Assembly (NCBI GenBank): GCA_964496475.1
Contig: CAZBZS010000034.1
Coordinates: 1-25,057 of the forward strand
Direction of reading: 5' to 3'
From: JASLPR01 sp964496475
GTDB taxonomy: Bacteria; Chloroflexota; UBA11872; VXNJ01
Length of the DNA: 25,057 nt
Below, in pieces: positions 8,126-16,986 of the stretch. A program made the position numbers and the translations under genes. How positions within the stretch are numbered: the first letter of the stretch is position 1; each line of letters begins with the position of its first letter. The notes beneath the pieces are model-generated. The model saw only the letters and a list, made by a program, of their open reading frames with translations, searched no databases and was not told the DNA's origin.

Positions 8126-9184
8126 ATGGATCCCGATCCCTCCACCCCCCGCCTAACCCGCTATTCCCACGGCGCCGGCTGAGGCTGCAAGCTCTCCCGG
8201 AGCCAGCTCGCGCAGGTCCTGCGCGCCATCCCCCCAGTCACCGATCCCAACGTGCTTATCGGCACCGTCAGCGGTGATGATGCCGCCGTGTACCGCCTCA
8301 CCGACGATCTCGCCCTGGTCATGACCACTGACTTCTTCACCCCCATCGTCGACGATCCCTACGATTTCGGCCGCATCGCCGCCGCTAACGCCCTCAGCGA
8401 TGTCTACGCTATGGGCGCCGATCCCTTCACCGCCCTCAACCTCGCCTGTTTCCCACGCGACGATCTGCCGTTGACCGTCCTCATCGACATTATCCGTGGC
8501 GGCCACGCCGTCTGCGAAGAGGCCGACGTCGCCGTCATCGGCGGCCACACCATCGACGATCCCGAGCCCAAGTTTGGCCTCGCCGTCACCGGACGCGTCC
8601 ACCCCGATCGCATCTTTTCCAACACCGGCGCCGCCGTCGGCGATCACCTGGTCCTCACCAAACCCCTAGGCACCGGCATCATCGGCACCGCCATCAAGGA
8701 AGGCGTCGCCGCGCCGGGTCATGCTCGAGCCGCCATCGACTCCATGGTCGCCCTCAACCGCGGGCCCTCCCTAGCCATGCGCACCGTCGGCGCCAGCGCC
8801 TGCACCGATATCACTGGCTTCGGGCTGCTCGGCCACCTGCTCAATCTCGCTCAGGCCTCCGCCGTCAGCCTCAAGATTGACTACCCGGCCGTCCCTGTCC
8901 TTCCCGGCGTTCGCGAGTACATCGATCGCGACATCGTCCCCGGCGGCACCGAACGCAACCTCGCCTCGGTCAACGCCGATGTCGAGTGGCCTGCCCATTT
9001 CCGCGAGGCCGGACGGCTCCTCCTCGCCGACGCCCAGACCTCCGGCGGACTCCTCATCAGCGTCTCCCATGACCTCGCCGCCGATCTTATCGCTGACATC
9101 AAACGCCAGGGTGCCCCCTGCGCCGTTACCATCGGGCGCGTCGTCGAGCCCGACGCCAAATCCCTGATCATCCGCGCCCCTTGA
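8126..9184 (+). CDS. selD: Selenide, water dikinase; selenoprotein with in-frame UGA
   Basis: SelD makes selenophosphate from selenide and ATP, the selenium donor for selenocysteine and selenouridine synthesis. The real start is ATG 8126. The TGA at 8180-8182 is read as selenocysteine, residue 19. Residues 13-22 read YSHGAG-U-GCK, which lines up with the known YSHGAGCGCK of E. coli SelD, so Sec replaces the catalytic Cys and Lys22 is the partner residue. Downstream are DDAAVY, TTDFFTPIVDDPYDFG, GGHTIDDPEP, TDITGFGLLGH and DAQTSGGLL. Length is 352 aa including Sec. A naive gene call starts at ATG 8252 and loses the active site. No clear ribosome-binding site is visible. It lies 80 bases after ftsK. 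Confidence 0.95.
8180..8225 (+). promoter_or_regulatory. UGA(Sec) codon and bacterial SECIS-like hairpin in selD
   Basis: The UGA is at 8180-8182. A perfect 7-bp hairpin follows at 8209-8225 (CGCGCAG-GUC-CUGCGCG). Its apex, GCAGGUCCUGC, closely resembles the SelB-binding apex of the E. coli fdhF SECIS (GCAGGUCUGC), including the essential GU. About 32-33 bases separate UGA from the loop, at the long end of the range known for bacterial SECIS elements. The element lies inside the coding sequence, as expected in bacteria. Confidence 0.75.
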
Positions 9185-9258
9185 CCCCCCCCCCGCCCGA
9201 CCGCCGCCGGGTTCCGCTCCCGTCACGGTCAACCGCCCGATACCATTACAATGAGCGG

Positions 9259-11571
9259 ATGTCTTTCCGAAAGCACAACCCGCCTCGCCCTCCCCGGCGT
9301 GCAATTCTCTCCGGCGGTCTCGCCGGGCTCGTCGGCGCGGCCCTGCCGTGGAAAATCGCCCGCTCTGCCGAGCCAACACCTATCAACGAACCGTTTCCCG
9401 CCGCCGATATTTCCTGGCACGTAGATGGCCTTCCCGAGATCGACGCCATGGCCCCTCTCGTCCGCCGTGTCCTCAGCGCTGTCGCCACTAGTTTTCCTGG
9501 CCGTAACGGCCAGGTCTACGGCTTTAACGCCGGCGCCCTTTATCCCGCCATCTTCGTCCGCGACTTCGCCACCGTTGTCGAATTCGCCTCTTTTCTCTTC
9601 GCCCCCGAATTCCTGCGCACTCCCGTCGAAGAGCTGCTCCTCACCCAGGAAATACTGGCCGCCGCGCCACCCCTGCGGGGTTCCGTCGCCGCCACCGTCT
9701 CACCCGGCGGCGAGGTCGACAAAGCCACCGTTGTCTCCGACGAAGAAACCAGCCTCATCCACGCCGCCTACGTCAACTTCGGCGCTGGCAGCGGCGCGGA
9801 CTGGCTTCGTTCCCTGATCGCCGGAAAATCCGTCATCACCCGCCTCAACGAATCCATGTCCTATCTTCAGCGCGAGCGCCGCGACGCCGCCACCGGGCTC
9901 ATCTGGCGCGCCCACACCACCGACTGGGGCGACGTGAAGCTCGAGGGCGGCCCCACCCCCACCGACTTCATCCCCGGCGACGCCGTCATCGCCAGCATCT
10001 TCGACCAGGCCTTCACCTACCGCGCCTTCCTGGAACTCCAGGAGATGAACGCCGCCGTCGGCGCCGACGAAGCCTCCTTCCGCTACGCTGACGACGCCCG
10101 CATCCTTCGCGACACCACCAATCTGCACCTCTGGGACGCCGCACGCGGCCGCTATCGCATCCACAAGAGCCTCACCCCGATCTCCTACCCGATCGACACC
10201 GACATCATCTTCACTCTCGGCAACCACATCGCCGTCGAAACCGGCCTCGCTGGCGACGAGCAGGTCGGTCAGATCTTCAACAACACCCTCAGCGCCAGCT
10301 TTCAGTCCGGCATCTACCGCCCCGGCCTCACCCTCTGGCCGCCCTACCCAGCCGGCGTCTTCAACCATCCCAGCATGGCCCCGGGTAACTATCAAAACGG
10401 CGGCGTCTGGGACTGGTGGGCCGGCCAACAGATAGTCGGCGAGTTCCAGCGTGGCGGCTCCGCCCTGGCCTTCGACCATCTCCTCGCCACCGCCCACCAC
10501 TGGCACCTCACCGACCGCATCGCCGAATGGTTTCACAGTCCCACCAACTCCGACCAGGGGAGTTTCGACTTCGGCGGCGCCGCCGCCAGCATGGGCCTCG
10601 CCGTCATCCGCGGGCTGTTCGGCGTCCAGATAACCCCCGACCGCTTTGTCATTAACAGTCGCCTCCAGCCCCGCGCCGGCAACCTGAGTCTCACCCATCA
10701 GCCCAGCGGCATCCGCCTCAGCCTCAATCAGACTCAGGGGCCCGACTGGCTGGCCGTCACCGTCGACAGCACCGCCGCCGCCGGTGGAACCGTCAGTTGC
10801 AACGTCCCCACCAACTGGGAAAACGTCCTCATCCTGGTCGACGACGCCCCCGCAGGCTCCGGCATTCTCCGGCGCCAACGGGACGCCTCCACCATCGCCG
10901 TCTCCGTCTCGGCCGGTGCCCACGTCATCGCCGCCCTGCGTTCGACCAGCGACCTCACCTCTGCCTGGAGCAGCGGCTACGCCGGCTTTAGCGACATCGA
11001 TTCCGGCAACGGCTTCTGGGTATCCAACTCCTCCGCGATCGGCCTGTGGGACGGATATCGCGCTCTCGGCGGCTCCGCCCGACTCGGCCCCGCCGTCTCC
11101 GGCCGCTTCATTCTCGACGGCCTCGTCTCCCAGGCCGCTCAGAAGTTCGTCCTGCAGTGGGACCCGACGCAGGGCCGCACCATACTCGCCCCCATCTTCA
11201 GCGCCCTGTCCACCGCCGGCCTCGACGGCTGGCTCGAATCTACTCAGGGAATCCCCCCACCCGATCTCGGCGGTCCCCGCATGGAACTCGTCGACAACGA
11301 CCCCCTCATCCGCGAAGTCTTCTTCGCCGAAGCCGATTGGGGCGGCCACTTCGGTCTTCCCGTCGCGTGGTCCGAGAGCGACACCATCTCCGTGCTGCGC
11401 ACCGAGCGCGCCGTCCTGCAGCGCTGGAAGGTATCCACCCCCTGGGCTTCCGCAAACACCGTCACCATCGCCAACGGCGGCTCCATCGCCGTCTCCTCCG
11501 GCCTTGTCCCCCCCACCGCTGCCACCTCCGTTTCCGGCCTGCCCTTCGTGCCGCTTCCTCCCACGCCTTAA
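9259..11571 (+). CDS. Tat-exported six-hairpin-glycosidase-like protein with C-terminal repeats
   Basis: A secreted protein of 770 aa. The N-terminus has a twin-arginine signal (PPRRAIL, a hydrophobic stretch, then ARSA as a likely cleavage site near residue 37). The large middle region has helix pairs and Trp/aromatic motifs such as HTTDWGDVKLE and NGGVWDWWAG (about residue 380), which fit an (alpha/alpha)6 glycosidase or glycogen-debranching-type barrel. From about 590 two repeats appear. The first runs GLWDGYRALGG...FVLQWDP; the second runs GGHFGLPVAW...AVLQRWKVSTPWA. They recall LGFP-like cell-surface repeats. ATG 9259 is chosen because the signal peptide begins there; the frame is open upstream to 9181. 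Substrate is unknown. It follows selD by 74 bases without an obvious link. Confidence 0.7.
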   Translation: MSFRKHNPPRPPRRAILSGGLAGLVGAALPWKIARSAEPTPINEPFPAADISWHVDGLPEIDAMAPLVRRVLSAVATSFPGRNGQVYGFNAGALYPAIFVRDFATVVEFASFLFAPEFLRTPVEELLLTQEILAAAPPLRGSVAATVSPGGEVDKATVVSDEETSLIHAAYVNFGAGSGADWLRSLIAGKSVITRLNESMSYLQRERRDAATGLIWRAHTTDWGDVKLEGGPTPTDFIPGDAVIASIFDQAFTYRAFLELQEMNAAVGADEASFRYADDARILRDTTNLHLWDAARGRYRIHKSLTPISYPIDTDIIFTLGNHIAVETGLAGDEQVGQIFNNTLSASFQSGIYRPGLTLWPPYPAGVFNHPSMAPGNYQNGGVWDWWAGQQIVGEFQRGGSALAFDHLLATAHHWHLTDRIAEWFHSPTNSDQGSFDFGGAAASMGLAVIRGLFGVQITPDRFVINSRLQPRAGNLSLTHQPSGIRLSLNQTQGPDWLAVTVDSTAAAGGTVSCNVPTNWENVLILVDDAPAGSGILRRQRDASTIAVSVSAGAHVIAALRSTSDLTSAWSSGYAGFSDIDSGNGFWVSNSSAIGLWDGYRALGGSARLGPAVSGRFILDGLVSQAAQKFVLQWDPTQGRTILAPIFSALSTAGLDGWLESTQGIPPPDLGGPRMELVDNDPLIREVFFAEADWGGHFGLPVAWSESDTISVLRTERAVLQRWKVSTPWASANTVTIANGGSIAVSSGLVPPTAATSVSGLPFVPLPPTP

Positions 11572-11618
11572 CCCCGGTCTAAGATTCAGCGACCCAAACT
11601 CCCGGGAGACAACCAGAC

Positions 11619-12794
11619 TTGCGCATCCTCCTCTACACCGGTAAAGGCGGCGTCGGCAAGACCAGTGTCGCCGCCGCCTCCGCCCTGCGCTGCGCCCACC
11701 TCGGCTACCGCACCATCGTCCTCAGCACCGATGCTGCCCACAGCCTCGGTGACAGCTTCGACATATCCCTCGACCCCGAACCCACTCCCATCACCGACAA
11801 TCTCTGGGGCCAGGAGTGCGACATCTCCCACAATCTCGACAAGCACTGGGGCACCGTCCAGAAGTGGGTCGAATCACTCCTCCGCTGGCAGGGTGTTGAG
11901 TCCATGGTCGCCGAAGAGATCGCCGTCCTACCCGGCATGGAGGAGCTCGCCAACCTGCTCTGGATCAACCAGCACTACGAGCGGTCCGAATATGACGTCA
12001 TCATCGTCGACTGCGCTCCCTCCGCCGAGACCTTCCGACTCCTCTCCTTCCCCGATGTCGCCCGCTGGTGGATCGACAAGCTCCTTCCCCTGGAGCGCAC
12101 CGTCGCAAAGGTCGCCCGCCCATTCGTCCGTGCCGTCACCAACATCCCAATCCCCGAGGACGAGGTTTTTTCCGCTGTCGACGATCTCGTCAGCTATCTG
12201 GAACAGCTCCAGACCCTGCTCTCAGATCGCGATCTGTCCTCCATGCGACTAGTCCTCAACCTCGAAAAAATGGTCATCAAGGAATCCCAGCGCAACTTCA
12301 CCTACCTCTCCCTCTACGACCACTCCGCCGACGCCGTCATCGTAAATCGCGTCATCCCCGACACCGTCACCGATCCCTTCCTGGAAACCTGGCGACGCCT
12401 CCAGGCCGAGCATCTCCAGACCGTCCACGAAATCTTTGCCCCTATCCCCATTCTCGAAATCCCGCTTTTCGCCGGCGAGGTCCTCGGCCTGCCCATGCTC
12501 GAAAAGATGGCCGGAGCCCTCTTCGGCGAACGCGACCCCACCGAGTTCATGCACCGCGGTCGCGCCTTCCACATCGACCAGACCGACGACGGCTGCGACG
12601 TCGTCATTCCCGCCCCCCAGATCGAGAAAGTAAACATCGATCTCATCCGCACCGGCGACGAGCTCGTAGTCCGCGTAGGTTCCATGAAGCGCCATATCGT
12701 CCTGCCACGCTCCATGATGCGCTTCCAGCACACCACCGCCCGCCTCGAAGATTCCTCTCTGCGCGTCCATTTCGTACGTCCCCCCCTCGACTGA
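11619..12794 (+). CDS. ArsA/GET3-family ATPase with HSP20-like C-terminal domain
   Basis: A single-copy P-loop ATPase of the ArsA/GET3 type, 391 aa. The TTG start follows GGGAGA at 11604-11609 by 9 bases. The deviant Walker A GKGGVGKT is at residues 8-15, the switch I stretch STDAAHSLGDSF at 36-47, and VDCAPSAETFRLLSFP follows. The last 65 residues, from about 326 (CDVVIPAPQIEK to the end), look like the alpha-crystallin/HSP20-like domain found on many bacterial and photosynthetic-lineage ArsA proteins. No ArsB pump or arsenic gene is adjacent, so a role in arsenite export is not supported. A client-binding or chaperone-like role is possible. It is followed on the same strand by an aminotransferase-fold gene. 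Confidence 0.88.
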   Translation: MRILLYTGKGGVGKTSVAAASALRCAHLGYRTIVLSTDAAHSLGDSFDISLDPEPTPITDNLWGQECDISHNLDKHWGTVQKWVESLLRWQGVESMVAEEIAVLPGMEELANLLWINQHYERSEYDVIIVDCAPSAETFRLLSFPDVARWWIDKLLPLERTVAKVARPFVRAVTNIPIPEDEVFSAVDDLVSYLEQLQTLLSDRDLSSMRLVLNLEKMVIKESQRNFTYLSLYDHSADAVIVNRVIPDTVTDPFLETWRRLQAEHLQTVHEIFAPIPILEIPLFAGEVLGLPMLEKMAGALFGERDPTEFMHRGRAFHIDQTDDGCDVVIPAPQIEKVNIDLIRTGDELVVRVGSMKRHIVLPRSMMRFQHTTARLEDSSLRVHFVRPPLD

Positions 12795-12803
12795 TCCCAC
12801 CGC

Positions 12804-12809
12804 TATAAT
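12804..12809 (+). promoter_or_regulatory. TATAAT box upstream of aminotransferase gene
   Basis: A perfect TATAAT lies in the gap after the ArsA gene, 44 bases before the TTG start at 12854. No good -35 element is found at 16-18 bases spacing, so it may be weak, activator-dependent or chance. Confidence 0.3.
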
Positions 12810-12853
12810 CCCCCAACTTCCCACCCCTCCACTCCTCGTTAGGTAGGCTCACC

Positions 12854-14035
12854 TTGCCGGCCAGCTCCACTTCCACCTCCGCTACCTCCATCGACATCGA
12901 TCTCGCCCGCCGCCAGCGCCCCGGGCTCGCCGACATGACCTACCTCAACACCGGCACCGCCGGCATCGTCGCCGAGCCCATCGTCGAGGTTCTCCTTGAG
13001 AACACCCGTTTCGCCGAGCGCCACGGCCACGGGGGCTACGAGCCCCAGAAAGAAAAGGCCGAAGCCTCCCGCGCCACCCTCGCCGCCTTCCTCGGCGCCG
13101 ATCCCGGCGAGATCGCCTTCGCCGTCAACGCCACCGAAGCCGTCAACTGGGTCGCCGCCTCATTTCGCTTTCATCCCGGCAACGCGGGGCTCACCTCCCT
13201 CAGCGAGCATCCCTCCATGAACATGCCCTGGTCCCACCAGGAGGCCCGCGGCGGCGCCCGCCTCCGCTGGTTCGAGTTCAGCCACGACCCGGCCGAGACC
13301 CTCCGCAACATCGAAGACGCCATCACCCCCGACACCCGCATGATTGCCATCAGTCACGTCGAACGTCACCACGGCGTCCGCGTCCCCGCCGCCGAAATCT
13401 GCGCCCTCGCCCGTGCCGCCGGACTGCTCGTCCTCCTCGACGGCGCCCAGTCCATCGGCCAGTTCCCCGTCGATCTGCACGCCATGGAAGTCGACTTCTA
13501 CGCCGGCAACTGCCACAAGTGGCTCTGCGGGCCCAACGGCACCGGCGTCCTGTATTGTCGTCAAGATCGGCTCCACCTGCTCGAACAGGCCCACGTAGGC
13601 CCCGGCGGCCAGGCCTCTTGGGATCGTGCCGGCGGACTCATTCTCGGTGACACCGTAAGCCGCTTCGAATACGGCACCCGCAGCTGGGGTGTCGCCGCCA
13701 CCATCGGCGACGCTGTCGACGCCTTCCAGGCCATCGGCCCCGACGCCATCGAAGTCCGACTCCAGTTCCTCGCCGCCTACGTCCGCGCTTGCGTCGCCGA
13801 CCGCGGCTGGCAGCTCACCAGTCCCACCAAATGGGAACATGGGTCCGCTCTCGTCTCCTTCGTCATTCCCGGCGTCGACGGCCGCGAGCTCTGCCACGAT
13901 CTTCAGGAGTCCGCCAACACCTGGCTTTCATCCAACACCAGCAACGGTTTTCGCTTCTCCCCTCACTACTACAACACCGAAGAAGAAATCGACCGCGCCT
14001 TCCAAAACATTGAGAGACTCGCCCCCGGCGGCTAA
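12854..14035 (+). CDS. Aminotransferase class V-fold PLP enzyme (cysteine desulfurase/isopenicillin-N-epimerase-like)
   Basis: A fold-type I pyridoxal-phosphate enzyme of 393 aa. The TTG start follows AGGTAGG at 12841-12847 by 6 bases. The N-terminal YLNTGTAGI, the region FAVNATEAVNWVA, the PLP-contacting Asp in LLDGAQSIGQFPVDL, and the Schiff-base lysine K222 in GNCHKWLCGPNGTG are visible. The pattern CHKWLCGP/GTGVLY is closer to the isopenicillin-N-epimerase-like branch than to IscS/SufS, and I see no desulfurase-type loop cysteine near the C-terminal third. Substrate cannot be assigned. It is flanked by the ArsA ATPase and the LysM protein, which gives no pathway clue. Confidence 0.88.
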   Translation: MPASSTSTSATSIDIDLARRQRPGLADMTYLNTGTAGIVAEPIVEVLLENTRFAERHGHGGYEPQKEKAEASRATLAAFLGADPGEIAFAVNATEAVNWVAASFRFHPGNAGLTSLSEHPSMNMPWSHQEARGGARLRWFEFSHDPAETLRNIEDAITPDTRMIAISHVERHHGVRVPAAEICALARAAGLLVLLDGAQSIGQFPVDLHAMEVDFYAGNCHKWLCGPNGTGVLYCRQDRLHLLEQAHVGPGGQASWDRAGGLILGDTVSRFEYGTRSWGVAATIGDAVDAFQAIGPDAIEVRLQFLAAYVRACVADRGWQLTSPTKWEHGSALVSFVIPGVDGRELCHDLQESANTWLSSNTSNGFRFSPHYYNTEEEIDRAFQNIERLAPGG

Positions 14036-14111
14036 ATTGTCCCTGCGCCCCTGCCCCGTTACTGCGCCGTAGCTCACCTCCAAATCATTCGGGCGCCTCT
14101 GGGATCTCTCT

Positions 14112-14534
14112 GTGAATAGCCGGAAGAAATCTGCAGCCAGTGGTAGCGAGTTCTTTGTCGGCCTCGTGCTCGTCGCTCTGATTATGTTTCTCGCCTGGTA
14201 CTTCCTCCTGCGCCCTCGCGACATAGAGGTCAACACCATCGATTCCCCCGACGCCACCATCGCCGTCCCCGGCGAGGACTCCCTCGAAAAAGCCCTAGAG
14301 AAGATCAAGCTCACCCCCATCCCCGGCGATACCTCTACCCCCACCCCCCGCCCCACACTCACTCCCGCGCCCACCGACATAACCTATGTCGTCCAGTCCG
14401 GCGACATCCTCTCCAGCATCGCCGACAGCTACGGCGTCACCGTCGAGTCCATCATCGCGATCAACGACCTCGACAATCCCGACTTCCTCAGGATCGGCCA
14501 GGTCCTTCGCATCCCGGGCTCCACCCCACCCTGA
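14112..14534 (+). CDS. Membrane-anchored LysM domain protein
   Basis: A 140-aa protein starting at GTG 14112, with GGGA 7 bases upstream. One membrane helix at residues 13-33 follows a short Lys/Arg-rich cytoplasmic end. An acidic stretch and a Pro/Thr linker (71-88) follow, then one LysM domain at about 92-135 (YVVQSGDILSSIADSYGV...GQVLRIP). LysM binds N-acetylglucosamine polymers such as peptidoglycan, so this is probably a surface or wall-associated protein. No catalytic domain is attached. Confidence 0.85.
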   Translation: MNSRKKSAASGSEFFVGLVLVALIMFLAWYFLLRPRDIEVNTIDSPDATIAVPGEDSLEKALEKIKLTPIPGDTSTPTPRPTLTPAPTDITYVVQSGDILSSIADSYGVTVESIIAINDLDNPDFLRIGQVLRIPGSTPP

Positions 14535-14617
14535 CCCCCTACCCCTCCGGTTCCATCCCGCCCAACACCCGGTTACCCTTTCCCGCAACAACTCATCCAG
14601 CCTCGGGGGTAGCAACG

Positions 14618-15582
14618 GTGGCCCACAAAATCATTATTGGATTCAAACCGCATCTCGACCTCATAGACGCTATACAGTCCGCCCTCCCGGGCCAGGAGAA
14701 CGAAATCGTCACCGCCGCCGACGACGAAGCCCTCGCCCAAGCCCTACCCGGCGCCGACATTCTCTTCGGCATGCGTCTCATCCCCGACCTCATGCCGCTT
14801 ACCGGTCCCTGCGGTGGATAGAGACCCTCTCCGCCGGCGTCGAGAAGCTGATCAGTCCCGCCCTCATCGAAAGCGATATCGTCATCACCAACGCCAGCGG
14901 CGCTCACGCCCCCCAGATTTCCGAGCACGTCCTGGCCATGCTGCTCGCCTTCGCCCGCAACCTTCCCGGCGCCTACCGCGCCCAGCTCGACTCCAACTGG
15001 GATTCCGATAGCCTCACCGAGGGCATCTTCGAGCTGGAAGGCAAGACCCTCAGCGTCGTCGGCCTCGGCGATCTGGGCGACGCTGTCGCCGTCAAGGCCC
15101 GCGCCTTCGGCCTCAACATCCTGGCCATCCGCAATCGCCCCACCGCCAAGCCCTCCTACGTCGATGAGATCTTCCTTCCCGGCGAACTCCCCGAACTTCT
15201 GTCTCGGTCCGACTTCGTCGTTGACACCCTCCCACTCACTCCGGCGACGGGGCAATTCTTCGCCGCCACACAGTTCGAACAGATGCGCGACACCGCCTAC
15301 TTCTTCAATGCCGGCCGCGGCGGCACCGTGGATCAGGACGCCCTCATCTCCGCTCTTCAAACCGGCGCTATCGCCGGAGCCGGACTCGATGTCACCGATC
15401 CCGAGCCCCTCCCTCCCGACTCCCCCCTCTGGAAGCTCCCCAACGTCCTCATCACCCCACACTACTCCGGCAATTCACCCCGGGTACGGGAGCGAACGGC
15501 CCGCATCTTTATCGATAATCTCGTCCGTTTTGACGCCGGCGAGCCTCTCGCCAACGTCGTCAACGCCGCCGCCGGGGCTTAG
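14618..15582 (+). CDS. D-2-hydroxyacid dehydrogenase, interrupted by a frameshift
   Basis: An NAD-dependent 2-hydroxyacid dehydrogenase of the phosphoglycerate-dehydrogenase superfamily. The GTG start at 14618 follows GGGGGT. The first frame ends at TAG 14819-14821. Homology continues one frame back from about 14806 (SLRWIETLSAGVEKL), so one base appears to be missing, or two extra, near 14798-14808. Downstream all key parts are intact: the dinucleotide loop VVGLGDLGDAV, the catalytic Arg in FNAGRGGTVDQDAL, Glu in DPEPL, and His in ITPHYSG. About 320 aa when repaired. The intact remainder suggests a sequencing error or very recent inactivation. Substrate is unknown. Confidence 0.85.
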
Positions 15583-15639
15583 GCCGGCGCTCTCGCACGC
15601 TGCTCGATCCCCACGCGACGCCCAGTCCCACCAGAGTCC

Positions 15640-16851
15640 ATGGCCGCCCCCGCTCCCCAACTAAATTCCTTAGACCCACCCGGCTGGCGTCAGTGGGCCG
15701 GCTTTTGCCTTGCCTTCTTCTGTTTCTGGGGCTCCCTCTACGTCTACATGCCCACCTTCCCCGTCTACGCCGAATCGCTCGGCGCCTCCCTCACCGTCGT
15801 CGGACTCATCATCGCCTCTTACGGGTTCGTCCAGTTCGCCCTCCGCATCCCCGTCGGCTACCTCTCCGATCGCCGCGGCTCCCGGCTTCCCTTCATCACC
15901 ATCGGCCTTCTCGCCAACGCCCTCGGGGCCGTCGGCATGGCCCTCTTCCCCGGTCCCTTCCTGCTCATCCTCTGGCGTGGCCTGCACGGCGTCGGCGCCG
16001 CTTCTTTCGTCACTTCCTCCGTCTATTTCGCCAGCTTCTTTCGCTCCGATCAGGCCACCCGCGCCACCGGCCTGCTGGTCTTTATGACCGCCATTTCCCA
16101 GGTCGCCATCAGCATGGTCGGCGGCCTCCTCGCCGAGCATTTTGGCATGCCCTTCACCTTCTGGACCGCCGCCGCTATTGGCGTCGCCGGCATCGCGGCC
16201 ATGTTGCTCGCCGGCGAGCGCGCCGCCGTTGTTCGCCGGCCCATGTCCATCCGCCGACTTGGCCGCGTCATCACCATCCGCAGCCTGCTCGCCACCTCCG
16301 GCATCGGAGCCCTCTTCCAGTTCGTCACCTTCGGCCTCAACATCAGCTTCATCCCCATCTTCGCCGATGGCCTGGGCGCCACCAAGACCGATCTCGGCGC
16401 CATCACCACCGTCAGCTACCTCACCTACGGTGTTGCGTCCCTGGCCGCCACCGTCGGTATCCGCCGATTCAGCGAGCGAGCCTTCGTCGTCGTGGGCTCC
16501 ATCTTCACCGCCCTCACCCTCGTCATCCTCCCGGCCATGCACACCCTCCCCACCCTCCTCGCCCTCCCGGCCGTCAACGGCCTTGCCCGCGGCCTCGTTT
16601 TCCCTGTCCTCATGGGCATCTCTATCAAGGAAGTCCCCGAAAACGAACGCGCCTCCGCCATGGGCGCGTTCCAGTCCATCTACGCCATCGGCATGTTCAG
16701 CGGACCCGCCATCGCCGGTATCATCGCGGACGCCATCGGCATGACCGGACTGTTCTTGATCGTCAGTCTCTTCCCCATCCTCAGCCTCGTCGCCGCCCTC
16801 CGCTGGCTGCCCGCCACCGTCCGCCACCACACCGCCAGCGTCCGGTCCTGA
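15640..16851 (+). CDS. Major facilitator superfamily transporter
   Basis: A 403-aa polytopic membrane protein with about twelve hydrophobic segments. The MFS motif A, GYLSDRRGSR, lies in the loop between helices 2 and 3 at residues 73-82. A central cytoplasmic loop (RAAVVRRPMSIRRLGRV) separates the two six-helix halves. The ATG at 15640 has no strong ribosome-binding site. It probably is a drug/metabolite efflux-type carrier by general resemblance, but the substrate cannot be read from sequence. It follows the dehydrogenase by 57 bases. Confidence 0.9.
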   Translation: MAAPAPQLNSLDPPGWRQWAGFCLAFFCFWGSLYVYMPTFPVYAESLGASLTVVGLIIASYGFVQFALRIPVGYLSDRRGSRLPFITIGLLANALGAVGMALFPGPFLLILWRGLHGVGAASFVTSSVYFASFFRSDQATRATGLLVFMTAISQVAISMVGGLLAEHFGMPFTFWTAAAIGVAGIAAMLLAGERAAVVRRPMSIRRLGRVITIRSLLATSGIGALFQFVTFGLNISFIPIFADGLGATKTDLGAITTVSYLTYGVASLAATVGIRRFSERAFVVVGSIFTALTLVILPAMHTLPTLLALPAVNGLARGLVFPVLMGISIKEVPENERASAMGAFQSIYAIGMFSGPAIAGIIADAIGMTGLFLIVSLFPILSLVAALRWLPATVRHHTASVRS

Positions 16852-16986
16852 GACCCAATCTCCCAGCCCGTCCGCGCGTCCCTACCATGCAACAATTTGC
16901 GTTATGTAAGCCCGGTTTTGTTTGCGGGACCGCGTCGTGATACCGTTACCGATCTCAGCAGCGGTCGCTCGCAGGAGGCGCAATCG

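Noticed and set aside
9181..9194. Run of ten C after selD as a further artefact tract
   Set aside because: It is short, lies between genes, and is compatible with the C-rich strand composition.
9700..11349. 549-codon minus-strand open frame opposite the glycosidase-like gene
   Set aside because: A shadow frame created by high GC and C-ending codons. Its Gly/Ala/Asp/Val-rich composition has no recognisable domain.
11619..14035. Arsenic resistance or sulfur-mobilisation operon from ArsA ATPase plus aminotransferase
   Set aside because: There is no arsB/arsC/arsR or suf/isc gene nearby, and the aminotransferase lacks a visible desulfurase cysteine loop.
14798..14821. Programmed -1 frameshift in the dehydrogenase gene
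   Set aside because: There is no slippery heptamer at the switch point, no clear stimulatory structure was found, and there is no biological reason in this family. Error or decay is simpler.
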